DNA of 64,000 nt from Hydractinia symbiolongicarpus (lineage: Eukaryota; Cnidaria; Hydrozoa; Anthoathecata; Hydractiniidae), in assembly GCF_029227915.1 (NCBI RefSeq), contig NC_079886.1:6758001-6822000 (forward strand). The letters run 5' to 3'. Made by a program: the position numbers and the translations under genes. This document shows, piece by piece, positions 25,901 to 35,469 of this stretch (the first letter of the stretch is position 1; every line of letters begins with the position of its first letter). Under the pieces are notes generated by a model. The model saw only the letters and a program-made list of their open reading frames with translations, made no database searches and had not been told where the DNA came from.

Positions 25901-26979
25901 ACAGTCAGAATCATATAAACCGCACCTAGAAATGTCGATCAACGTTAAAACAGAAAAGACATTGCAACGCCCCATGAAATTATTAATGCCCAGTCTTCAA
26001 CAAATACAGAATGGCATTCCGCTGATGTCGCCAAGTCTTACATCATCTCCTTCCGCGTTTTTAAACTTTTCCGCCAGTGGACCTGGCGGTCCTTTGTTCC
26101 CGCTTGATAAGAACAGCGGCCCTAAAAGACGCTCGTCGAACAGTGACGGAAGCCGAACGCCGAACAAATTACAGAAACTACCGAAAATCACTTTAAAACG
26201 TAAACGAGACAAGCAGGATATATACGAGATCGATCAAACAAAGTCAGATATTGGCGAGGATAACATTGAACAGCCGACCAGCGCAGACTCTCTTTCGTTT
26301 ATATCGCAATTTGACCAAGACGTTTTAAAAAATTCACCAGATGGGTTGTTTCTGGAAAATGACTCAGATCTCGCAGGCTTGTTGGGCATTCCTTCGGGAC
26401 CCTTTGTGCATACGGATGGTTTTCCAGGTAAATGTGCGACTTTGTTAGTACGATGCAGTACAATCGCAAGAGTTTTCTGTCGTAGTCGGAAATTTTTCGA
26501 ATGTGCTAGAAAAAGAGATATGGTAGTAACGAAATTCGGTGATGTAACACACACATCGTTTCGATGTATTTTCGTGTTAAGTTAGCTGACAGAACTTCTA
26601 TGTTTTGCAGGTCTTTTTCATATTTTCTTTTTTTTTTATTCATATTTCTTTTTCATTGAAATGCTTAGGTACATCTCACGTGCAAGCATTTGACTTAGAT
26701 GCCTTGACGTCTGGAGAAGATTTGAATTTAGACTCGACTATAGGTAAGAAGATTGTAGGTTTTCTTAATATAAATGTTTGCAGGTGCCCTTTTGTGCCTA
26801 TCTGAAATATCGTTTGTGTCTGTTATCCCTGTCCTTGTCTTGTTTCATGCGAATAGTATTTTTATTTTGTTGCAACAGATCCGTCGGCGTTGACGTCTAC
26901 TACGTTCTCCTCCACGGCGTTTGATATTGATGCGGATGGAATGTTAGACATCGACAGTTTGATGAATTCTGTACCATAG
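10913..26979 (+). CDS. MED1: Mediator complex subunit 1 (MED1)
   Basis: Twenty-two GT-AG exons join in frame to 773 aa: 10913-11018, 11656-11786, 11982-12066, 12602-12656, 12749-12815, 13346-13411, 13492-13520, 13832-13903, 14303-14377, 14691-14758, 15088-15177, 20337-20439, 21219-21346, 21592-21647, 23151-23198, 23675-23794, 24399-24471, 24664-24765, 25330-25435, 25862-26427, 26669-26743, 26879-26979. MED1 is a nuclear Mediator subunit contacting transcription factors. The Med1 domain (about residues 40-540) has family-typical blocks: NCFISSDMFYVEI, CGPVGYVIPRVGG, ELPASFVLQLAQPLP, HPLQIPLIIKLLRCQAIYN and NRCLSIPISMRR. The C-terminal tail is only about 240 residues, against roughly 1,050 in human (1,581 aa total). 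It holds a basic KRKR patch near 640, one LxxLL (LAGLL, 697-701) and an acidic end. The 5.2-kb intron 11 contains two GPCR genes. Annotation is secure; a longer alternative 3' end cannot be excluded. Confidence 0.94.
11502..11627. mobile_element. small MITE-like inverted repeat in MED1 intron 1
   Basis: The left end TAAATGCTTGATTAAGCACCC is matched imperfectly by the reverse complement of the right end (TAAATGCTAGATTGAAGCACCC), giving a 126-bp hairpin-capable element. It lies just upstream of MED1 exon 2, so its right arm is close to the exon 2 acceptor. No clear target duplication is visible. Confidence 0.45.
13596..13682. repeat. short GTGTTCCTCACTGTTGAGAAC repeat in MED1 intron 7
   Basis: Several imperfect copies of GTGTTCCTCAC alternate with GTTGAGAACAA between MED1 exons 7 and 8. 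The array is too irregular to assign one period. It is non-coding. Confidence 0.6.
14448..14542. repeat. 19-bp minisatellite in MED1 intron 9
   Basis: The word CACAGGCTCATGAG recurs at 14448, 14467, 14486, 14505 and 14524 (the last diverged to CTCGTGG). This is a strict 19-bp period over five copies. Each unit contains the near-palindrome CTCATGAG. Confidence 0.9.
15621..16436 (+). CDS. rhodopsin-like 7TM receptor 1, nested in MED1 intron 11
   Basis: This is a single-exon ORF of 271 aa with seven hydrophobic segments and almost no N-terminal extension, typical of intronless cnidarian class-A receptors. It would act in the plasma membrane as a G-protein-coupled receptor; the ligand is unknown. 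Class-A landmarks are Asn21 in TM1 (LNSLAL), a DRY-like Asp97-Arg98-Met99 at the end of TM3, CNLP (205-208) in place of TM6 CWxP, and NPIVY (248-252) in TM7. Oddities are that the TM2 Asp is absent (LISLSACC), the TM4-TM5 loop is very short (KIGELRVHL) without a disulphide Cys, and TM7 has no retinal Lys, arguing against an opsin. It resembles the receptor 1.4 kb downstream (shared FYCxNLP and IGxLRxHL), so the pair are paralogues. The intact frame inside another gene's intron argues for function. Confidence 0.87.
   Translation: MISIAFAIVCFTLCSFAVVLNSLALFLIARKPPSRNAKVLNAILISLSACCGLGGVFTAADMVMGWKNIHDMRFLVLSVRHMLIITIIFHVGLLTFDRMFAVTFPIRHNSMLSRRHICIVLAILILCSFTLTLKIGELRVHLMIICGVIFFVGAFIALAYVKIFRVISASRKRQKRLSVNSAVTDRRNTRLVKMCTVICLVFYCCNLPGAVILIYSYPTINERTRIIHDKGNVHMIGFLGLVCSYVANPIVYILCDHKLVCRTQKRRSVRV
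16501..17148. mobile_element. Harbinger-like MITE with long terminal inverted repeats
   Basis: The 648-bp element starts AGGCGATGATACACGATCC and ends with its exact inverse. The inverted arms remain alignable for roughly 190 bp, with an extra insertion of about 45 bp in the right arm. TTA flanks both ends (16498-16500 and 17149-17151). A 3-bp TWA duplication is the hallmark of PIF/Harbinger insertion. There is no transposase ORF. It sits between the two nested receptor genes in MED1 intron 11. Confidence 0.8.
17820..18626 (+). CDS. rhodopsin-like 7TM receptor 2, nested in MED1 intron 11
   Basis: This is a single-exon ORF of 268 aa starting at the first in-frame ATG (MWLLIVILF), which places TM1 at the N-terminus as in its paralogue. 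The frame is open upstream to 17748, but only by using a TTG. Landmarks are Asn19 in TM1 (LNSVAL), Asp95-Arg96-Ala97 for the DRY site, FNLP (207-210) in TM6 and NPIIY (250-254) in TM7, followed by a short polar tail. As in receptor 1, the TM2 Asp is missing (GSLSFVC), and the TM4-TM5 loop is minimal (NIGTLRTHL). A polypyrimidine-AG at about 17780-17790 could be the acceptor of a 5'UTR intron. A poly(A)-like AATAAA lies at 18964. Ligand and coupling cannot be inferred. Confidence 0.86.
   Translation: MWLLIVILFVVCVFTVILNSVALYLILRRRASHTRKSLCVILGSLSFVCALSGVFTIVDATLYVCRKDQTNRFIVTIRDTLPLAQHLHVLLVTVDRACAILYPLQHNFMFTKGKAVILVVATQLASLALMLNIGTLRTHLTILSIVIMFVSVAIFLAYLRIMFLLRTRMRRMKKCASVTSTNFVQTQTSLKKPCKLFISICVAFYCFNLPTSILVFCVYSKINDDTKLYDKTQPLYLIFFTGFLCSCLLNPIIYILSNRKFRLTNRNL
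18667..18756. repeat. 14-bp GC-rich minisatellite after receptor 2
   Basis: GCTACTCACCCGCC-type units start at 18667, 18681, 18695, 18709, 18723 and 18737, a constant 14-bp period of about six copies. The array is far more GC-rich than its surroundings and begins 40 bp after the receptor 2 stop codon, so it probably lies in that gene's 3'UTR. Confidence 0.92.
18964..18969 (+). terminator. possible poly(A) signal of receptor 2
   Basis: AATAAA occurs 338 bases after the receptor 2 stop codon in an A-rich context. It is the first canonical hexamer downstream. It lies inside MED1 intron 11, so its use must be compatible with MED1 read-through. Confidence 0.35.
23841..24322. mobile_element. pogo/Tigger-like MITE, copy 2 (MED1 intron 16)
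   Basis: The element is 482 bp and TA-bounded (23839-23840 and 24323-24324). Its ends are GAGTTACTTCCCTGTAACTC and the inverse of GTGAACTCCCGGTAACTCGA. Several internal AACTCGAACTTGAG copies reinforce the left end. Interior words match copy 1 at 1919-2372 in reverse orientation. It carries no coding capacity. Confidence 0.65.
26370..26384 (+). other. LxxLL nuclear-receptor-box-like motif in MED1
   Basis: Exon 20 encodes Leu-Ala-Gly-Leu-Leu at residues 697-701, embedded in acidic and hydrophobic sequence (SDLAGLLGIP). Vertebrate MED1 binds nuclear receptors through two LxxLL boxes in this C-terminal region. Only one is present here. Functional equivalence is inference. Confidence 0.7.
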
Positions 26980-27068
26980 TGTAGGAGACTAAATTTCTAT
27001 TTATGGGCGTAAATATTAAACGCAAAATAGAGTAAACATTAGGAATATAGTTATTGTATAATATTGTG

Positions 27069-27074
27069 AATAAA
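27069..27074 (+). terminator. probable MED1 poly(A) signal
   Basis: A canonical AATAAA lies 90 bases after the MED1 stop codon, the first such hexamer downstream and at a normal distance. Confidence 0.6.
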
Positions 27075-27106
27075 TTACATATTTTGACTGAAGGTTTTTA
27101 TTTATT

Positions 27107-27226
27107 CGTACTAATTTTCGCGCAGCAGAAAAAAATAAATATTTTGCGATTAATAATTTTTGCGCAAAAGGCTATGCGCACAATTTTCGCACTATTTTAT
27201 TGCGCACATGCGCAAAAATTAGTACG
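27107..27226. mobile_element. short inverted-repeat element (GCGAAAATTAGTACG family)
   Basis: CGTACTAATTTTCGCGCA at the left is matched by the inverse of the right end (CGTACTAATTTTTGCGCA). The interior is full of GCGCAAAA and TTTTCGC words. Similar GCGCAAAAATTAG words occur near 22910-22940 in MED1 intron 14, suggesting a dispersed MITE family. No clear target duplication is seen. Confidence 0.5.
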
Positions 27227-27608
27227 CATACGGTATCTATAGCTACATCTCAGAATTTCTTATACCATGTAAACACTTATTGTTAAACATGGTGACATCG
27301 CTGGTTGTATTTTGATTGCTCCAGTAAGTTTCATTTTGTCACTGTTCTTAACTGTATTCCCAAAGTTTTCATTCAAAGTGTTTTTTCAGATGTATGCTGT
27401 AATTAAATGTGTCTGTTGTATGTGAGAACTGTTGTTACTGTTACAAAAATTTAGGGTAAATCATTTCCGTAAAGTTAAAGGAGTTATTTCAGACTCCACT
27501 TTGCTGTAGATCTGGAAATAAATCTCTTAAATTCTATCGCATTTTCCATCGTTGTAACGGCGAAGGAGTTCAAGTCATGAACATAAATATGTTACGGTTT
27601 CTTTAGAT

Positions 27609-28643
27609 ATGTCTAACCTACAGAATTTATTAAGTAAAATAAGGGAGCTGCCTCCCATCAAACAACGTGGTGTTGCTGCGATTATCGGTGCAACTGTTGC
27701 AGATGCTGCTTCGCGACCGCTTCACTGGATATACAACCAGGAAACGTTAAAGAGTATCCTTGGAAATGAAACCAAAGTTGAGTTTTGGTTTGAAAACAGG
27801 TCGCCGTTTTATTCCATTCCACTTGGAGAGAGAAGCTCGTATAATGAGGAAGCGTATGTGAGTTTGTACTCTTTGTACGAAAAGAACGGAATGTTGAGCA
27901 AAGAAGATATTTGCACCAAGATTGTGCAACATTTTGGACCAAACACGAGATATGAGGATGCATACATGCGCAGAAAAGTCAAGTATGATCCAGCCACCAA
28001 AGCTGAATACGTACCACCTATTGAAGGACCTTGGATACATGGAGCTGTCATTAATTTTTTAGAGAAGTACGCTGAAAAGGCTGTCGAGCCGTATGGCTCG
28101 TCTGATAATAAAGATCTCGATAGCTTTTGTTTAGCCTTGCCTATTATTGCGCGAAATGCGGAAGAGAAGAACTTGTGGGATATCGTATCGCCTGTAACAA
28201 GTTTATTCAGTTCCAATGAAAAAGCCACCAGCATATTTCATATGTGTACCACCATGTTGAGCAGTTTCATTCTCAACTGTGACAAACCCATAGAAAAAAT
28301 TAAAACAGAATTTAAAGAAGTCTATCCCGAGTTGGTCGAGTTATTGAACGAAGTAGACCAACAGTTAGATTCGCCTTTTGAAGTTGTTGTTGCTAAGTAT
28401 GGGAAAGCGTGTGGGTTGCCAGGGTCGTTTGTGGGAGCGTATGTTTGTTTACAGATGACGTCATCGTTTGTTGATGCTGTCCGGTTAAATATCACTGGTG
28501 GGGGTTGCAACTGCTCAAGGGCGAATCTGATTGGCGCATGTTTTGGGGCTAAATATGGTATTGATAGTATACCGATTGATTGGTTGGAAAAAGTAGTTGG
28601 TATTGAGAAAATAATGGACATGGCTATAGGTATTTTTTCTTAA
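27609..28643 (+). CDS. J1-crystallin / ADP-ribosylglycohydrolase-like protein
   Basis: This is a single-exon ORF of 344 aa, in the size range of the ADP-ribosylglycohydrolase (ARH) fold and of the J1 crystallins described from cubozoan jellyfish lenses. The N-terminal block GATVADAASRPLHWIYN (about 27-43) is the family signature of the J1-like branch. It is followed by the all-helical body. At the C-terminus, where active ARH enzymes have a GGDSDT metal site, this protein reads GGGCNCSRAN (about 297-306), then IGACFGAKYG. The Asp ligands are therefore missing, which argues against classical Mg-dependent ADP-ribose hydrolysis. It is predicted cytosolic, with no signal peptide or membrane segment. 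The ATG is the first in frame and starts three bases after an acceptor-like TTTCTTTAG, so an upstream non-coding exon is possible. Lens expression is not implied by sequence. Confidence 0.87.
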   Translation: MSNLQNLLSKIRELPPIKQRGVAAIIGATVADAASRPLHWIYNQETLKSILGNETKVEFWFENRSPFYSIPLGERSSYNEEAYVSLYSLYEKNGMLSKEDICTKIVQHFGPNTRYEDAYMRRKVKYDPATKAEYVPPIEGPWIHGAVINFLEKYAEKAVEPYGSSDNKDLDSFCLALPIIARNAEEKNLWDIVSPVTSLFSSNEKATSIFHMCTTMLSSFILNCDKPIEKIKTEFKEVYPELVELLNEVDQQLDSPFEVVVAKYGKACGLPGSFVGAYVCLQMTSSFVDAVRLNITGGGCNCSRANLIGACFGAKYGIDSIPIDWLEKVVGIEKIMDMAIGIFS

Positions 28644-31038
28644 TTTTAAAGAAACCCGACATATAGCAAGTATTGTTTCACGAATTCTGTAACAATGAGG
28701 TATGGATTGAAAAAATTGTTACTATCTGCTTGTCTGAAATTTTAAGTGCGGTTTAGCAACATGCAACAGCCACTTGTTTTATTTACTGATAGACACTCAC
28801 GGGGTTGGGCTGTCATCTGGTTGGGTTTTTACGAAAGACCAAGTGATGATAAGAATCTCATAGATTCACCCTCCCATTAAAGTGTGCCTAAGTTTACATT
28901 CCTTTCTTATTAACAATGTTTCGTAGCTCATGTTGATTGGTTTAAAACAACTGCGTGTAAAGTGACAAAAGTGTTGACAAAGTTGAGGATGACAAAAACA
29001 TGATGTTATGCGCCATTTTGCAATTATTTTGCGCCACATTACGTTGGCAATACATATTTACGTATACATATTTCGGATTAAATTCAGTGAATATTTTCTT
29101 TAATTTGCTTCTTCGAAAATAAAACCTATCCAATCCTTAAAGCCAGAAATTAAATCTCATTTGTTCATAGTTACAAGACGGGCTTATTCGCAAATATAAA
29201 TGCGCGTGGAATATTTGAATTTGATCGATTCGCGGAGCTATATTCCCTCGAAAAGCTTTAAAATTTTGCAAACCTGGCAGTATAGAGATTATACACATGC
29301 ATAGTAAGATATACATTAAACCTAATAATTCTTTTCTGTCAAATAATTTTTTATATTTGTTTCTAATAAAATTTAACACAAAAATGAGGATGGTTATAAA
29401 AGTATCAAATTCAGGGCGTTTTTCAACACTTTCAACACCAAGGCAACAAATGGGCTTGACGTACAATTTTTTTTTCTCTTTTAGTCTTCCAGTGATACAA
29501 GTAATTTTTTTTTTGCTAGGTGCCTTAAAAAATTTCGCATGAGTGCATGAAATTAATTTTTGTTCTGGTCTGTAAAATACACACTGACAAGTGACACCTT
29601 AAATCTCTTTCTTTAACTTCAAACGAATATTTATAAATCTGAAACGGTTAGAACGTTCTCAATGACCCTCATGGTTTGACCCATCCTGACTACCGAACTA
29701 CTAAGAAGTTTTGCATCCCCTTCTATCCCAACCCCCTTTACCCTTGCATCCATATAAATAAAATACGCGAGCTGAGACGAAATTTATGCTTTGAGTATTT
29801 CATAAATCAAAATCTCTAAAACAAAATCCGAAAAATTTGGTTAGGTCGACATTTTTTCCCATCTGTCGTGTATACAAATTTGAGGGCCGACATAGCGCCT
29901 TATTGATGAAAAATTTATAAAAATTAATTTAACCACAAAATTTATTTAAAAATTCGATATAGTTTTAAACATTTGATGTATCAGGGCCAGCGACACTTGA
30001 GTCCTACAACCTCGGACATAAATTTTGGGAAAGCAGATTGGGTGGGCAGATTGTTTTATAATATGGACTTGTGAAAGTGCAGCTAGCAGATTTTTCCAAC
30101 CACGTCCCCAAGGTCTTGTGGCCCCTGAGCTGATATTACGGATCGGCTTTTTCACCGCTATTAAATTATTTAAAAAATTCACTGGGAAAGAGGGTGACAT
30201 TTTTCACGTTTGATACTCAGCCCCTATGCCATTGCCAACGTTAAAATCTTACAGACTACTGGCAAGGTGATTCTGTTTGGCCATTTCAAGAAATAGGTAA
30301 AAGTAGCCATTTCCATTAATTTGTCCAGGACTGTAAAGTATATGCGTGTGTTGTCAAAATTATGAAAAAAAACATTCTTTTTTATCCTTCACTATCTCCT
30401 TTAAACTCTTTTTTTTCATTATATAATATTTTTTATTTACACACAAAATTTATATTATATAACTAGCACAAAATCTTCACCGAGACTCAATGTTGCTTGA
30501 GTTTCTGTATTATCCAGGTCCAACTATAGCTTACTTGTTGCTTGTTGACTATATATATATGGGAAGAACAAATTCACGTGAGTGCTTCCTTAGTTAGGCC
30601 GATGAGTCAATTAAAATCTCCGTTGTGTAAAAGCTAGGAGAATGGTCAAACTAACATGGCTTTTAGAACAAGGAAAGATTCAGAAACTATCGCTGTTTAT
30701 ATTTTTAAGTCCCTGTTGTTTGTCCTTTCTCTTTTCTTTTTTACGCACCTTAGCTTGCCTGTTAATTACAAGTTGTTTTGTTTTTAAAGAATTTGGGTCT
30801 TGTGTTGTTTGTAAAAAAAAAACATGGGTTAGAAGCAAAGGTGGAAAGAAATTTAATCGCTTAAGTAGACAGTTTTTAGGCTTGTCTAAAGTTACACAAA
30901 ACGAGGTCGGAGAGGTGGAATTTTAAAAAATTTTTTTGTGTGTTTGACCCAACCATGGTGGCTCATACATTAGTAAAGTATAGCCTCTTCATTTCAAGTT
31001 AAAACGGTGTTTTTAAAAAATCTGACAATTCACATCCT

Positions 31039-31118
31039 TTCGCGGGCAGAAGCTTTCGCGGGTAAAAGCTTTCGCGGGTAGAAACTTTTGCGGGCAGAAA
31101 CTTTCGCGGGTAGAAGCT
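31039..31118. repeat. 16-bp TTCGCGGGTAGAAGCT minisatellite
   Basis: Five consecutive 16-bp units of the form TTCGCGGGYARAARCT run from 31039, with a truncated sixth. The following 500 bp contain scattered TTCGCG/CGCGAA words in both orientations, suggesting a decayed larger element. Confidence 0.85.
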
Positions 31119-34100
31119 TTCGCGTATCAGAAAAACGCGAAATTTAAGGATAATTATATATGTTTTTGAAACAAATTTCGCGGAAAGAACTTTCGCGAAT
31201 GTAAGAAAAAAGTTATTTTTGCGTAAAAAAACTTTTGCAAATGAGCAAAAAATAAATATAATATTCATCCATGTGTCATTGATTTTTTTGATAACAACGA
31301 ATTTCCGGAAGAAGCCTTAAATTTGCTTTTTGGGTGAGAAAACTTTTGTGTGTTTTAAATTCGCATATCTTTGCGTGAAAAAAGTATTGCGTATTACTGT
31401 TTCGGAATTTCCAAAAACGCGAAAAACGCAAAAAGTTTCTGCCGCGAAAGTTTGTCGACAGATAATTTGATAAGAAGGAGGAGCTACAAAGCGAATAGAC
31501 AGTCAAAAAAATCAAAGAGCTGCTGGTGTGATCATTTTTGTCATTTCTAAGAGCGTCTAAGAATATTCTTTAGATTCAAGTTTGCAATGAATTACTTTCG
31601 CGAGTATAAACTTTCACGGTATTAAAATCACAGCGAAATTTTAGAAATTAATTTTCGCGGCTAAGAAAAAATTAGGAAACCTAAAAAAAAAATTAGTTTT
31701 AAAAGGGAAAAGAATTTTTTCCACTGTTCATTGTTCTTGTGAGGTTCCCGTCATAATTAAAGAAATATCCATATGAGTGCCATGTTAAATTCTTGCTTTG
31801 TGTAACGCGCTATTTCCCTCAAGCACGGCGTTGTTACCGAAGACTGAGAAAAAATTATGGAAAATTTTGCATTAAGAATTTGCGGTATTTTTTTAGGACA
31901 ACAAGGAGATTCTAAAGTACTATTTTATTGCGAATGTGTATATTAATAACCAGCACTGCAGACTTTATCAGACATACTTATGGTTAGTATCCTCGCCATT
32001 TACGTCAATTTTAAGATTTAATTTTAGATCTCATCGTATTTCAAATTGCCGTCCGAAGTAAAGTTAAGCTTGTTTCACGCCGACCGTACATGCGCAGTAC
32101 CAGTTAGATCGTTTTTTTTTATACTGTGGTCTGCTCACATTAACTTTGTGAACCTTTAGTAAAAATTTACTTTTGTCAAAACAAACGGAAAGTAAGTCCA
32201 AAGCGAAGTGAATATCAGGATACCATGTAAAACTGTTAAAGCTTCTTAAAAAAAGACTGAAGATGTTAAATTTTATTTCCTGCAAAGTAAATTTCCCATG
32301 TAAACTCAATACTTTTACTCAAATCTGTGCAGGTTGCCACGTGCATACGACATCTTGGACATGCGCTTCGTCTAAATTACGTAAACACATTTACACGTTG
32401 CATTGTGGGTACTCATCTGCGGGTTACCTTGGTCCTAATCGAAATCAATTATATTAATGACATTTTGTGTGTTGAAGCTTACACAAGTAAAAAGAAAAAA
32501 ATTTAATCATTGAAATATTTATGGCAACAATCACCACGAATACGTAATACCTATGTCGGTAATTAAAAGTTTTTTTCTGACATAAGTTCCGGACATGTAA
32601 AATTGAATATCGTACGATATTTTTAAACTGAAAGGAAAAATTGAAATTAAAAAAATTATCGCGACACAGTTGTTAAATAAAATATTTTTATTTTCGATTA
32701 ATTATCTTGACCAGGACTGTTGGCCCTAAGGGTTGGTTTCCATATGTTTTTTTAGAAACAAGACGTCACAATTATACAAAACACACTCTTCTTTGAAAAA
32801 TAAGAGTAACAAGAACTCCAATCATCTAATGAACACTCTTACACAATCTCATCGAACCGTAATAATTCCCCTACATCAATGAAAATTGTCCGGCATTATT
32901 GTTTCGATGGCACTGTTTGTTTTTTAATATTTTCCCGCCTTATTAATTTATGAGAGTTTTTTCTTGCTGTATAAGTATGAAGCAAGCAAGATAAACTAAA
33001 GGTGAATTCTAATACAATAGATCTTCGTCCACCAGCAGGAGTGTTGGCTGTTTAAACATATCCGTACATCAGTGACAAAATTTAAGAAACTACGCCAGTT
33101 CGTTGGCACTGTTTGCAGCCATTCAATAGAATCACAAGTGACCAACCGTGAAAAATTTGAGGTCCAAAATTTTGGAACTAATTAGGGTTTTTTTAAAAAA
33201 TAAAAAGATTGCTAGAAAACTTTTGTTTTTAATCAGTAGAAGAAAGGCGAATACCTTTAGGCTCCTTTTTTTTATTATTGTGTACAACATATTTTTTGAT
33301 GACGTAAAAAATTGTAACGATCTTGAAAGAGTGTAATAAAGAGGTGACATTACGATCAAAATAATGCTGACTCTTAGCTGAGTTAAAGTTGTGGTTAGTA
33401 GAGAAGCCACGGAGGCATATTGCTAAGGACTATTGTCCTGTATGGAGTTTAGAAAATAAATAAGGTTATTTTCGGTTGAGCAAAGCGAATTAGATAATAA
33501 CAACAAATACTCTTTCAAACATGGCGGAAAAGCTGCACGTTAATAGCTCTTGTTACTGCACAAAGTCGAGGTTAAAAAACTAAGTTCACTCATCATTGTA
33601 TTAAACGGAGAAATAACGACTGTTTAAAACATCAATAGAATCATACTTCAATCCTATCACACCTTTCTGCTGGTCTGCGCTGTTGTCAGCCATTTTAAAA
33701 ATACACGTTGTTAGTAAATTTTTATTACTACCTTGCCTGCGAGGATAGTATTGGTTTCCAACTCGTGACTGGCTAACTATGTCCCAAATGGTCAATTGCA
33801 ACGTCACAGATTTAGACTTCGTACCTAAACTCTCTAAGTACTTAGAAGTCATCTAACTGACGTTTCAGACCAAAATTGGTATTTGTTTTCGACAAAATTT
33901 GGCACATTTAACAAAAGTATGCTGAAAATATTGGTGAAATCAAAATTTTGATTTTTTGTCACCTAAATGCCGTTTAAGCTCATAAACCGTTTAAGCCGTT
34001 TAAGCTCATAAACGGTATTTTTTTAGCAGAAATTGTCGATGTTTAGTTGTGCTTCATCTTGTTTGTTATGAGAAGGTAACGAACACTCAAATACAATTCT

Positions 34101-34175
34101 TGAGGGTTTCAGAGAGGTTGTGAAACGATTCAAAAACCTTAATCCCCGCACGTTCGGAAGAATAGCATGTAATAA

Positions 34176-34298
34176 GCGGGGCACTCAACCTCGTCCCCAG
34201 GGCATCTTGTATCTTTTCTGACCCCGGGACGGCGATCATCGCCGTCCCGGGGTCAGAAAAGATACAAGATGCCCTGGGGACGAGGTTGCGGGGCACTC
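34176..34298. mobile_element. 101-bp perfect palindrome with 11-bp flanking direct repeats
   Basis: From AACCTCGTCCCCAGGG at 34187 to its exact inverse ending at 34287, every base pairs around a single central C at 34237 (arms of 50 bp, no mismatch; 51 bp if the flanking C/G pair is counted). GCGGGGCACTC occurs immediately outside on both sides (34176-34186 and 34288-34298). It reads as an insertion with an 11-bp target duplication, in the range of Mutator-like elements. There is no ORF of its own. Confidence 0.88.
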
Positions 34299-35469
34299 TA
34301 AAGGTTAATGTGCAAGAAATTATATACTTTAGAACCACATAGACGTCTAGACAACCTGTTCATAAATAGTAATTTTTTTAATGATTTTATTTTCTAAAAA
34401 AAGAATAATTTTCTTGCAGTATTCTTTCTGGCGGTAAAATAAGCTACGGTCTGTAATATATCGAATATCAGTAAATCGAAAGTTTATTTTGACGTGGGAA
34501 TAGAGACAACACCAGGAGCTGTATTTGTTAAAATAATGCTACATTCTTAGAAGAAAGGAATAAATACCTGTAAAAAGATTAAGTACTGACTTTTTGTCCT
34601 CAGTTATAATAAGCTTTTCCACCGCCATTAGCTAGACTTCTGTGCAAGTCACTAAAGTCGAAAACCAACATCCGTTTAACATTACTTGGTCACTTTTGTC
34701 CGATAAGACTCGCAGGCCTTTCTCAGGAGAATGATTTTGTTGCAGAACTCTGGTTCTAGGACTACAGATAGGAAAAAATACAACATAAAGAATTTTAACC
34801 ATTTTATTTCCGATTTCAAAATTGAAAGAATCAACTAAATTTTTTATTAAAAAAAGAAATATTCTTCCTAAGATAAGTCATGTAGCATGACACCAAAATA
34901 AACCAAGGCAGTAATATCAACAAGACGTTTTTGACGGAGACCGATTCAACAAGATTGTCTGAAGATCGAATCAAGAAGATACAACAAGAACGTTTCTGAT
35001 GGGCTGAGAAATAGGTATATACAAAATAATTCTTATTTACATAATCCATATAAAACTTTAGGCTCAGCCGAAACAGGAAACAAAGTGAAGCAGGAACAAA
35101 TTTCAAACGAAGAAAACGCAACGCATGCAAAAAGAATACTAAAAATATCTACAAGTGGAAAAGTTGGTTCAAGGAGCAGTTTTTTTTAAATAAAAAGTGA
35201 TAATAACAAAATAAATTTTAATATGACAGCTAGCATAAATATTTTTTGTGATAATTTCAGAAAATAAATATATTTCGTATGTGGGACAAATAAACACGTG
35301 CTATGACTCTTTTTTCCAGGTACAGCTTTTCAAGCCGTAAACCAAAAAAACCGGGAACAACACAATGTAACAGAAGATTGTGCTTTGCGCAAGCGCTAAC
35401 TTCTTTTTTAAAACCCAACAATAGTTGGGTTTGCAGTCGCACACAGGAATATGCCTAAAAGACGTATGA

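Larger units (their letters stand above)
26980..27608. other. MED1-J1 intergenic region
   Basis: This 629-bp gap holds the MED1 3'UTR with AATAAA at 27069, a 120-bp inverted repeat (27107-27226), and the J1-like gene's upstream region. A TTTCTTTAG directly before the J1 ATG could be a splice acceptor of a 5'UTR exon. Confidence 0.6.
28644..35469. other. gene-poor intergenic region
   Basis: About 6.8 kb lies between the convergent ends of the J1-like and LDLR-like genes. It holds a 16-bp satellite (31039-31118) in a stretch rich in TTTCGCG words (31030-31680), a nested direct repeat (33969-34013), and the perfect 101-bp palindrome (34187-34287). Short open frames, including one of 94 codons at 30642, show no recognisable domain. 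I see no RNA gene. Confidence 0.55.

Noticed and set aside
30642-30926. 94-codon open frame with a hydrophobic segment and a Lys-rich end
   Set aside because: No recognisable domain, no supporting splice or poly(A) context. AT-rich chance ORFs of this size are common here.
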